A DNA stretch of 27,907 nt, taken from assembly GCA_002381185.1 (NCBI GenBank), contig DFOA01000062.1, forward strand, positions 1 to 27,907, read 5' to 3'. The DNA is from Firmicutes bacterium UBA3553. Its GTDB lineage: Bacteria; Bacillota; Clostridia; Tissierellales; Sedimentibacteraceae. The position numbers and the translations under genes are program-made. Every line of letters begins with the position of its first letter. Position 1 is the first letter of the stretch. Shown piece after piece: positions 8,435-17,200 of the stretch. The notes beneath the pieces were generated by a model. It made no database searches. It saw nothing but the letters and a program-made list of their open reading frames with translations, and was not told where the DNA came from.

Positions 8435-9178
8435 TTATATTTCTTCTAACTTCTTAAATCCACTCTGAATAGTGCTATATCTTTCCCAACTAATATTTTT
8501 CAGCATCTCATCAATAGGAGTAAATGTTTTCTGAGGAAACATGGTTCCGAGAGTCACTGAAAATTCACCTTTTACTTTCAATCTTTGACTGTTCAGATAT
8601 TTTCTCAGATTAAAGCCAGATATAAATTCCTTGCTTTTAGATACAATCATTTTTTCTTCTTGTCCCATTTCACAGATTGCATCCAGAACAAATGTTTCAA
8701 GTGCACCATATTTATCAAACGGCACTATTACGGGTAAAAAATGCATCTCGCTTTTTTCATCATATGCATTTATGTATTCTGTTTTAGTCCATTCATTATT
8801 ATTCTTAATACTTATATCAATTTCATTTTGTTCAAACAGATTATTAAACTCATTTAATATGTCATCTAATTCGGACACTAAATCATGATCCCTTAATACA
8901 ATAAGTTTAGCATAAATTTCATCGTCAATAAAATTTTTATTTAATTTAATTATTTGCGACACAGCATAAGTAAAATTGTTTTGTCCGCCTACCGCCCATA
9001 TGACTAGTTCATTCACTGATTTTGTATAAACATTTACTTCTTCATTTTCCAGATTTCTTATTGGAAGTTCAATTTTCTTATTTAGTTTTTTATTGAATTT
9101 CCAGCCTGCAACATTTTCAAGATAATAACTTAAAAGAATTGCATCGGTTTTTCCTTCACAAAATATTATACTTTTCAT
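8435..9178 (-). CDS. TOPRIM-domain protein, putative nuclease/effector of an ATPase-TOPRIM pair
   Basis: A 247-residue protein with TOPRIM hallmarks: FCEGKTDAIL with Glu8 near the N-terminus, and LIVLRDHDL with the DxD pair at Asp97 and Asp99. These residues bind Mg2+ in TOPRIM nucleases and topoisomerases. The layout fits the small DUF3226/DUF4435 class that pairs with OLD-like ATPases, as AriB does with AriA in PARIS and as in AbiL. Its ATG overlaps the stop of the upstream ATPase gene (TAATG), indicating translational coupling and probably a complex. Its position between pglX and pglZ makes it a candidate second-line defence effector. I cannot decide between PARIS, AbiL and an unnamed family from motifs alone. 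Confidence 0.7.
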   Translation of the reverse strand: MKSIIFCEGKTDAILLSYYLENVAGWKFNKKLNKKIELPIRNLENEEVNVYTKSVNELVIWAVGGQNNFTYAVSQIIKLNKNFIDDEIYAKLIVLRDHDLVSELDDILNEFNNLFEQNEIDISIKNNNEWTKTEYINAYDEKSEMHFLPVIVPFDKYGALETFVLDAICEMGQEEKMIVSKSKEFISGFNLRKYLNSQRLKVKGEFSVTLGTMFPQKTFTPIDEMLKNISWERYSTIQSGFKKLEEI

Positions 9179-10239
9179 TATCTCAACTCCATATTAAAAT
9201 CTTCTCGGAAATTGTAAGCATTAAGTCCGTTCAATACCCTTTTTTTAGTGCCAACACCATCTTCATCTTTTTTCAGAGTTATTATATTTATTGATTCTTG
9301 CAGATATTTTGTACCTTTGCTTTCATTTGCACAGTTTAGAAGTGCATCCACCGCTTCTAAACTATGTGTAGTTGCAAACAACTGTACATTATACTTAATA
9401 CATGCGTCTATCAGCCACTTAAAAACATCTTTTAAAGCACTGTAATGAATTGACGTTTCTATTTCATCAATAAGCAGAATCCCTCCTTTAGCCTTTATCA
9501 ATGCAGAAGACAAATAGAATACCTTTTTCAACCCATCTCCATAAGATGAAACAGGCAGCATACCAGTTTCCTTATGCTGAATATATGTTTTTATTTCATA
9601 GTCATCTTTAATTGTATCAAAGCCTATGATGTTCTTATCAAATATCTTTAAAGCGTCTATTACTTCATCTTTCTTTCCTTCCCTTATTATAGAACCATCT
9701 AACTCCTTTTCTATGTGTTCAAATGGCAATACTCTTAATATTTTAATTGGAGAAAAACTGTCACGGCTGCTTTTTCTCAAATTCTTTGTTTCTTCATCTA
9801 TGTATAATTCATCTTTGTATTCACTATTAGTTCCTTTATCTTCCCCATAATAAAGCGTTCCTTCAAAGGCTTCTGTTTCTTTATTGCCCAAATCGCTTTT
9901 AACTATTTTAATTATATCTCCATGAAAGCAACACCCTATTACTTTCTTATTTATTTCTCCTGTAATACCTACTGTCTTGCCAATTATATTATCAATCTTG
10001 CCAATACTATTAATAAAAGTATTGTATTGATTTATCCTACCTTTTCCTTCCCTGGAACTGCAAACACTTACATAATGCCCTATTTCCCCCGGATATTGTA
10101 AAATATGAATTGCTTCTAATATTGAAGTCTTTCCTGTATTGTTATCTCCAACCAAAATGTTAATACCGCTTAAGTTATCAATGCTAAAATTACTAAATCC
10201 TCTAAAACCGTCAATATATACTGATTCAATATATTTCAT
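9178..10239 (-). CDS. OLD-like/AAA ATPase, partner of the TOPRIM protein
   Basis: A 353-residue ABC/SMC-type ATPase of the AAA_15/AAA_21 (OLD-like) kind. It opens with FRGFSNFSIDNLSGINILVG, typical of this group. Walker A is GDNNTGKT (31-38), the signature-like stretch is SSYGDGLKK (231-239), Walker B is ILLIDE (254-259) and the H-loop is ATTHS (289-293). No TOPRIM domain is fused at the C-terminus; that function is supplied by the next gene, which overlaps by one base. A strong GGGGAGGTG site precedes the ATG. In PARIS the equivalent ATPase senses phage anti-restriction proteins and releases the TOPRIM nuclease. That role here would make sense beside BREX but is inference. Confidence 0.8.
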   Translation of the reverse strand: MKYIESVYIDGFRGFSNFSIDNLSGINILVGDNNTGKTSILEAIHILQYPGEIGHYVSVCSSREGKGRINQYNTFINSIGKIDNIIGKTVGITGEINKKVIGCCFHGDIIKIVKSDLGNKETEAFEGTLYYGEDKGTNSEYKDELYIDEETKNLRKSSRDSFSPIKILRVLPFEHIEKELDGSIIREGKKDEVIDALKIFDKNIIGFDTIKDDYEIKTYIQHKETGMLPVSSYGDGLKKVFYLSSALIKAKGGILLIDEIETSIHYSALKDVFKWLIDACIKYNVQLFATTHSLEAVDALLNCANESKGTKYLQESINIITLKKDEDGVGTKKRVLNGLNAYNFREDFNMELR

Positions 10240-10313
10240 TGCGACACCTCCCCTTATATTTTAACAATTAAATTTAATTTCTACAAATCTGTTATTGTAT
10301 CCTCATCAAAATT

Positions 10314-11471
10314 CTAATCATATCCACTTTTATCTTTTTGTTTACGCCACACTGAAAAGAATTTAGCTACTTTAGCAACTTGAAATGCAGAAAATATTAA
10401 CCCGCCTCCATTATCTGCATTATCTTCCCTAATTTGATTCTTATATTCTTCCTTAATCACATCATCTGAGAAGTCGTCAAAGTGTTGTGATAAGTAATCA
10501 TCAAATTCATCCTTTTCTAAATCATCATTAAATACTAAAATTTGATTATAATTTGGGTATCTGCTTGCTATACAATTGGTTCCATCGGTAAAAATAGTCA
10601 ATAGTTTTCCTTCTATCGTACTCAAATTGTAATATTGATACCAAAATTCGCTTTTACCTTTAACGGTACTATTTGCTGCTTTCGGAACATATTTTCTATA
10701 CTCATCAAAAACCCACATCTCAGTTTCATAAATTACTGTATTATGATACATTATATCAAGTTTTGAAAAATGCATACCCGGATTTGCATAAAAAGCTGCC
10801 GCCGGCCACCAGCCTTCCTGCATTTCTCCGCTGAGCTGCAAGCGAAATTCCGGATAGTCCTCATGGAAAGCATAGCTTTTATTTCCCCAATCGTATTTCC
10901 ACTTTTCTCTGTCATCTAAAAGAACAGATAATCGTTCCATAACCGAAAAATTTATTCCAAAACGTTTTTTCCACAGATGCTCAATACAAGAATATGGAGC
11001 AGTTGCATCAACTCCTGCTTTGCGGTCATTAAGTCGAACATATACATTCCCATGATGAACCGTTTTGTCTCCATCACAAAAACTTTTTTCCAAATAATAT
11101 GGGGTATGATTAGTATTATTAACAATAATAACATCTATTTCATGCCCTTCTAATTCAATTGTCTGCAGGTCAACCTCAGGAATATATACAGCAAAATGCT
11201 TACCTGCTACAAACTGAGATAATTGATTAAGATTTTTTCTATTCTTGTCGTTTTCTACCCCTACAGCATCCATTGTATAATCATGAATACCTATAATAAT
11301 GTATCCATCCTTATATTCAATGTTATTTGCCATACAAATAATATCCAAGAGAAGTTCCGCCTTGTTGTCATGCCATTCTTTTTTGAAATCCCAATATCCA
11401 CCTTCACGGTGAAAGGAACGAAAACTCTGAATAACTTCTGTCAATTGTATCTTATCCATAATCTCCTTCAT
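10314..11471 (-). CDS. AlbA_2 (Schlafen-type) domain protein
   Basis: The N-terminal 160 residues match the AlbA_2 pattern: FHREGGYWDFKKEWHD, then ELLLDIICMANNI, then DGYIIIGIHDYTMDAVGV, and later GNVYVRLND. This domain occurs in putative transcriptional regulators and in bacterial Schlafen-like proteins, where it can bind or cut nucleic acid. The remaining ~220 residues show no family I recognise and are rich in aromatic and acidic residues. I chose the ATG at 11471 because GGGGTGG lies nine bases upstream; an ATG at 11489 adds six residues. The gene stands between the SEFIR-KAP pair and the ATPase-TOPRIM pair with 74- and 215-bp spacers, so it may be a separate module or a regulator of either. 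Confidence 0.7.
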   Translation of the reverse strand: MKEIMDKIQLTEVIQSFRSFHREGGYWDFKKEWHDNKAELLLDIICMANNIEYKDGYIIIGIHDYTMDAVGVENDKNRKNLNQLSQFVAGKHFAVYIPEVDLQTIELEGHEIDVIIVNNTNHTPYYLEKSFCDGDKTVHHGNVYVRLNDRKAGVDATAPYSCIEHLWKKRFGINFSVMERLSVLLDDREKWKYDWGNKSYAFHEDYPEFRLQLSGEMQEGWWPAAAFYANPGMHFSKLDIMYHNTVIYETEMWVFDEYRKYVPKAANSTVKGKSEFWYQYYNLSTIEGKLLTIFTDGTNCIASRYPNYNQILVFNDDLEKDEFDDYLSQHFDDFSDDVIKEEYKNQIREDNADNGGGLIFSAFQVAKVAKFFSVWRKQKDKSGYD

Positions 11472-11591
11472 GCTTCTATTCCACCCCATCCTACAGTTGC
11501 TTTAATTTAGTCTTTATACGTCCTCATCTAACTAATTTATGTATTAGCTTTCCACACTTAAAAATATTCGACAATGTATATATCCGAATTT

Positions 11592-11608
11592 GTCACTCAG
11601 TGCGTGAC
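11592..11608. repeat. Inverted repeat in the 215-bp spacer between KAP and AlbA_2 genes
   Basis: GTCAC (11592-11596) and GTGAC (11604-11608) with a smaller CACT-C-AGTG palindrome overlapping. The 215-bp spacer (11490-11704) is the largest gap in the operon and holds no gene I can support. It may contain an internal promoter, but no clear -35/-10 pair was found. Confidence 0.3.
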
Positions 11609-11704
11609 GAATTGAAAAAAATACAACATATGTTTTAAGTATTCCATCTATTGTTTCAAATTTTATGTATTCAATATATTCTTAACTTAAGATTTGTACC
11701 TTTA

Positions 11705-13162
11705 TTATTGTAATGCAAAATTATCAGTCAGTTCAATCTTATTTAATATTCTTTTCAAAAACCTTTTATTATTTTGTAAATAATCCCTATGATTCATAAA
11801 ATTTAACATACCATCAATATATCTTTTTTCATTACTTATATCGCCATCTTTAGAATTATGCTTATCCTTAATCTCCTTTATTTTATTTTTATATGCTCCA
11901 TCAGTAAGTAATATATTTTGAAGAATGCCAGAAAATAATCCTATTGTAAAAAATGGAAGTATTTCCTCTTGTAAAGTGTTTTCTATAATAGAATCAAAAT
12001 TATCACATACAAACGTCAAAACATCATCATCATCATACAGATCATTTAAAACCTTCTTATAAAATTCCTTATCTATAACTTTTGCAATCATTAACACCTC
12101 TATTAAAAAAGCTCCCCCTTTTTCCAAATCAGATTTTTTAAGCATATTCAATGATAATCCAAGCTGTTTTATCCATTTTTGCATCTGTCTGAGTGGTAAT
12201 TTGATGAAATATTTTATTAAAGAAGAATGTTCATTAATCCTATATTCATTAAATATCTCTACATCATTTTGCAAATAATCAAAATATTCGGAGGATTTGT
12301 CGGGAAGCATATATTCCAAATCAAAGAATCTTGCAAAATAACCATCAACATTAAATCCATTCCCATATATACAGCTTAGAGTTTTACCGAGCTGTTCTTT
12401 ATCAATAGACATAACATATATTACTTCCTTAATTCCAAACACATGTTTAATTCTTTCTAAAAAACTGACAGCAAATGTAGGTTTACATCTGTCCAATTCA
12501 TCAATAAAAAATATTAGCTTATTTCTCAAAGATTCTACGCTTTGTTCAGTTCCCTCATTTTCTCTATCTTCTTGTATGTTTTCATCTTCTTTGGTTATTT
12601 TTTCTGTTATATACTTAGATAATTGCTCTTTAAATTTTTTAATAACATCTTTAGTTTTCTCATGTTCTTTAAATCTTTCATCTATAAAATCATCGGTTGC
12701 ATTAGTTATTGCATCTCTAATACCTTCACTTGTTGCGTTATTTATTTTTTCTAAATCAAGAATTCCTGCTGTAGCTATTTTCAAAGCAGCTGGAGCTATA
12801 ACTTTAAATAATTCTTTCGATATTTTGATAATTTCTTCTTTTGAAACACCACTCTCTTTGCCAGAATTTATAACTCCTGTAATTTCATTAATAATAGGTA
12901 TTAAGGGCTCCTCTGCAAAATCATTTTCCCATGCGTTAAAATAAAGAGTATTATATCCTTTATTTTCTAAATAGCATTGCCACATCTTGATAAATGTGGT
13001 TTTTCCGCTACCCCAGGTACCATTAATACAAAGAACAAATTCGTATTCAATATTATTAAGCAGGTTAGTCAGATTTTCTATCTGCTCCTTTCTATCAAGT
13101 CTGTCATTTTCAAAGGGCTTGTCTTTATTAACTTCTATATCATATTTTCTGAAATTCTCCAT
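11705..13162 (-). CDS. KAP-family P-loop NTPase
   Basis: A 485-residue STAND-like NTPase of the KAP family. Walker A is NGTWGSGKTT (about 47-56), followed by the family-typical YFNAWEND (74-81). Walker B is LIFFIDELDRC (216-226), and VMSIDKEQLGKTL plus the DGYFARFFDLEYMLP region follow as in other KAP proteins. Many KAP proteins carry membrane segments in the insert between Walker A and B; here the insert (about 95-210) has one mildly hydrophobic stretch, VIAPAALKIATAGI, and then is highly charged, so the protein is probably soluble or only peripheral. It starts 24 bp after the SEFIR gene and is probably its partner, acting as an ATP-driven sensor or scaffold. Confidence 0.85.
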   Translation of the reverse strand: MENFRKYDIEVNKDKPFENDRLDRKEQIENLTNLLNNIEYEFVLCINGTWGSGKTTFIKMWQCYLENKGYNTLYFNAWENDFAEEPLIPIINEITGVINSGKESGVSKEEIIKISKELFKVIAPAALKIATAGILDLEKINNATSEGIRDAITNATDDFIDERFKEHEKTKDVIKKFKEQLSKYITEKITKEDENIQEDRENEGTEQSVESLRNKLIFFIDELDRCKPTFAVSFLERIKHVFGIKEVIYVMSIDKEQLGKTLSCIYGNGFNVDGYFARFFDLEYMLPDKSSEYFDYLQNDVEIFNEYRINEHSSLIKYFIKLPLRQMQKWIKQLGLSLNMLKKSDLEKGGAFLIEVLMIAKVIDKEFYKKVLNDLYDDDDVLTFVCDNFDSIIENTLQEEILPFFTIGLFSGILQNILLTDGAYKNKIKEIKDKHNSKDGDISNEKRYIDGMLNFMNHRDYLQNNKRFLKRILNKIELTDNFALQ

Positions 13163-13186
13163 TAGTATTAATCCTCTTAGTATAAA

Positions 13187-14158
13187 TTATTTTATATATT
13201 GTAAAATCTGTTTCCAAATTTCAATTGCAACATCCTTAGAGTCCATTTTCTTATTATTAGCGAACATATTCATTGGCATTTCTAATTTCATTTTTTTGTT
13301 TTCTCCAATATCAATCATAATCATTTCATTACATGAGCTATCATTATCAACCCCATATACATCATAAGACAATAATATACTCTCTTGTTGCGAAAATTTC
13401 CGATCCAGCCATATCTTTACTGACCGCTTTTCCATATCGTTTACGTAGAACCTTATTATGGATTTTCTGCTCGTTACAGTTTCAACTTCAAAATCAAAAT
13501 TATTATTTTTTTCTTTTGTCTGATTTGCTAGGTCTGTTAAATGTTTTAATATCTCAGAATAACTTTCATGTATAAACTTATTCTTATCTCTATCTGTTAT
13601 TTCCTTAAAATCCGGTATCAAGTCTTCTGAAAAATTTATGCTTCTATTAAAAGTATCCCTACTAACTTTTCTTGGATTAATATTAGGAATTTGTCCTAAT
13701 GGCTCCATTTCATAACGATTAACTTTCAATATTCTGTATTTTAGTTCTTCAAGTTTTGTTTCAAAATCAAGGTCATCTGTAAAATCAATATATGATGCAC
13801 CCTTTAAGTAAAAGGGTACCACATTGCTTTTATCTCCGTTGAATCTAATAATAGGAATTATTCTATCAATATTATCAGCCATATAATTTATTAATAGTGT
13901 TGTTTCATAACCTACTCCGCCCTTAAATTCATTTGCCTTTTTGGTATATTTATCGGTTAAAACAACTATTATATAATCATTTTTTGAAATATTTTCAACC
14001 ATCATTCTATTTAAGTTAACTGTTCCTTTTTGAGTAATAAATTCATCAATAGTGGCATCTATTCCGTTTTTTCTCAATTCGTTTGCTAAAAGTATAACCC
14101 ATTCCTTATGGCTTAGATTATCCCAACTATAACTGATGAAAACTGTAGGGTGCTTCAT
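13187..14158 (-). CDS. SEFIR/TIR-like domain protein, putative defence effector
   Basis: A 323-residue protein whose first ~150 residues match the SEFIR branch of the TIR fold: VFISYSWDNLSHKEWVILLA, then LRKNGIDATIDEF, IVVLTDKYTKKA and GGVGYE, where Glu85 sits at the place of the catalytic Glu in NAD-cleaving TIR domains. The C-terminal half (about 200-323) is unrecognised, with a predicted mix of strands and helices. GAAGG lies six bases before the ATG. It is the first of the five genes between pglX and pglZ and directly precedes the KAP NTPase. Bacterial TIR and SEFIR proteins commonly kill or arrest infected cells by NAD+ depletion, which is the likely role here by inference. Confidence 0.8.
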   Translation of the reverse strand: MKHPTVFISYSWDNLSHKEWVILLANELRKNGIDATIDEFITQKGTVNLNRMMVENISKNDYIIVVLTDKYTKKANEFKGGVGYETTLLINYMADNIDRIIPIIRFNGDKSNVVPFYLKGASYIDFTDDLDFETKLEELKYRILKVNRYEMEPLGQIPNINPRKVSRDTFNRSINFSEDLIPDFKEITDRDKNKFIHESYSEILKHLTDLANQTKEKNNNFDFEVETVTSRKSIIRFYVNDMEKRSVKIWLDRKFSQQESILLSYDVYGVDNDSSCNEMIMIDIGENKKMKLEMPMNMFANNKKMDSKDVAIEIWKQILQYIK

Positions 14159-14197
14159 ATTATACCTCTTCTCTTTATGTAATTTAACCGGCTAAAT

Positions 14198-14218
14198 ATG
14201 CCAGATAGTATCTGGCAT
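14198..14218. repeat. 21-bp palindrome at the pglX/SEFIR junction
   Basis: ATGCCAGATA-G-TATCTGGCAT, perfect 10-bp arms around one base, lying between the pglX stop and the SEFIR ribosome binding site. No T-run follows. It is long enough to be an operator for a dimeric regulator or a processing/stability hairpin in the operon mRNA. Confidence 0.65.
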
Positions 14219-14227
14219 AAGTACCAT

Positions 14228-17200
14228 CTATATTTTAGCCAGCAAATCTAATTTTAACGGTCTCTTTCCTTCTCCTTGCGGCACTTCTACATTCTGAAAT
14301 TTCTCATAGTTTACGGCAACACCGTCATCCAAATCAATATTTATTTTCAGGTTGGCAACGTGGGCTATTACTTGGTCGTATTCAAGGCATTCCTGAATCT
14401 GCTTGTTTATTTTGTCTCTTTTCTTTTTTGCGGCGGCAGCGTCTCTGGCCGGTAAATCAGATTCAAGCATCTTGTTGAGCCTCCCGGCTTCCGCCTCATA
14501 CTTTTTTTGAAGTTTATGAAGATAATCAACCCTGACTCCGGCAGCGGTTGACGAATCATAACGGTGCATGTAAATCAACGCCTTGAACCCGTTTTGCCTG
14601 CCGCTGTCAAACTGCCAATAAATAGGGCGTTTCTGATATATTTTGACATGGTCCTTGTAAAAATCCTTTAAAAAACACCTTCTGATTGCCTGCCTCGATG
14701 TTTCCCCGGTTTTAACGCCTAATGTTTCCGCAATGTAATCAAGGTTTTTTTCTAAAGGTTCTTCTCCGAATGTTATTTTTACAAATTCAACGAACCTATT
14801 TACTATATCCTCCTCAAAATAATCGTCATCGGCTATGACAAGCACATTGTCAGTTGTCGGAATGAATTTTTTGTACCTGTTTATATCAAATTCCCCCCCT
14901 GCGTATATAAGACCTTCTTCATCAAGGGAATAACGCCCGAACATACATCCTACTGCATAAGATATAAAGGATTTTATTTCTCTTTCTCTGTCCGCTTTTC
15001 TTATGGTTATATCCTTGTCCTCCACTTCCGGGGTTAATTCATCCTGCAATCCGTAAATGTCAATAAAAATTCGGTTCAGTTCTTCTTCGTTGGATTTAAG
15101 CTGGAAAAATTGTAATTCCTTAAAGGTCTCCCATGCTTTATAACTCAAATATATCGACCCATTATTTCTGAAATCTTCATCCGTTGGTTCTCCCCACAGA
15201 GCATTGCTTTGCTTAAATTTAATAAGAGGATGTCGTTTGAAGTCCCATGATGTTTCAAAGCTATCCCAGTCGGTGCGAGAGATGGTAATGTTTTGTGTGA
15301 CAAGCGCCTCAATTCGCTCATTAGTTGTTCCCACTATTGGCAAAGATGCCACATGACCTACCTCATAATTAACAGTAGGACTTATAATCGAAAGAATATA
15401 TGCGTTTACCTTTGAGTTAGCAAAAGCAAGCACATAATTCATCCTTTCCCGAGTGCTAAACAGTGAACACCCTGCAACATCAAACAAAAATCCCTCTGGA
15501 ATATATCTCATAGAGAATCCAGAAATAGTGACCTTACACCATGTCAAACACTCTCGGAAATAGTATTGTGGACTTCTTATTACGCTTCCCTTAAAATTAC
15601 GAAGTTCAAGCCCATCATTCTCCCAATTTATAACATACTCGTTATTACCGTACCATTTTTTGAATCCACCGCCTTTATTATATGGGAACCATTTTGCACG
15701 GCTTTTTTTCGCTTCATCTTGTGACATTAAGAATCCACATTTGTTAAAATCAACCTCTTGCCAAAATCTAAGGAAACGACTATTGTCAGCAGTTGCCAAT
15801 CCTTGTTTAGGATCAGCAAAAGTATCTATTCTCTTTCCGTCCTTAAATGCATTTAATAATTCCGTACTTGCACTATAAGCTATGGTGAAGCTGGGAACAG
15901 CGAAGAAGTTGTCCTGACATATTAGATACTTGCCATAATCAGAAAAGAAAAAATCGAGTTTCTTCTCCATATTATCAACAGCACCTTGACGACTATATAG
16001 TTTTCTATATGTTCCAACATATTTTGCTTGATAGCTTGCTTTTATAACAAATGCTGTTGTACCGAAATCCGCACCAAATATTCCTCGTCCCATATGAAGC
16101 AGATTAATAAACGTTCTATTTAGAAGAAGCTGTTCTCTTAACTTCTCATAGCTTGATAAAAACATCCACACCGGAATATTTATCATAGCCATATAGCCAT
16201 GCGGATTGCACAGTTCAAGCGTCTTTTCCATAAAAACTGTACTCATATCACTTTTACTATATGGATAGTATTTCTTTACGAATTCAGCCAACAAGGAACT
16301 CATACCATTGCCCCCCATATAAGGCGGGTTTGTCACAACTACATCATATTTTGCCGCAAGAATCTCTGCAACGTCAACTATGCGATCAAAGTCTTCCACT
16401 TGTGTCATAAAATCGGTATCATCAATGGATATTTGTTTTATTGCAAAGTCATGTATGTATTCCCTGAGATTATTAAAATCAATCTCACGCTCAATCTTCA
16501 TTGCAGATCCATACTCTTTACCTTTGCTAAAGAGTTCTACAAGGTACTCCAAATCCGCAAAGGCTACTTTTCTCTTGTTTTCAGCCATATTCACACCGAA
16601 CCATTTCTCCAGATCGAAGTTACTGATATTTATTTCAGGAATGGCATAAACCGTGGGTTGCGGAATAATATCCTGCCGAAAAAAGCGTCGGTTGTAGCTC
16701 CGTGCCTTTATCATCAGTGCAAAGTAGGAAAGCTGACCGGCACGATCGTCAATATCTAGACCATAAAGATTGCTTTGTAAAATCAAGTTTGGTATATCGC
16801 GCTCGGAATATCCCTGACTCAAATAAATCTGATACAGCACATCAAAAGCATACACCAAAATGTGACCGCTGCCCATACATGGGTCAATCACTTTGATTTG
16901 CGTAGGATCTTCGAACTTAAATTGTTTGGTAAAATCGTTAAGACTTATTTCAACTTCACTCGCCTGTTCTGCTTCATCAATATAATAAGTCCATAGTTCC
17001 CGCAAAGCATCCTCACTATTACCACAAGCCATTCCAGAAGGACAGTGGGTTAACCATAACCGCCCCAAGCTATTCTCCACCATGTACTTCACAACCCACT
17101 GCGGTGTAAAAAGCTGTGTGGCAGCAGGAATCGTGTCCTTGTTGAGCTTTACGTTTTTTTTCAGTTCAGCAAACACTTCATCTTTCTTCTCCGATATATA

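Noticed and set aside
12576..12944. Plus-strand open frame of 122 codons with hydrophobic stretches
   Set aside because: It is antisense to the charged insert of the KAP gene, whose reverse complement gives apparent hydrophobic residues; no ribosome binding site.
16199..16759. Plus-strand open frame of 186 codons inside pglX
   Set aside because: It is a mirror frame of the methyltransferase core; the composition and lack of a start signal argue against a gene.
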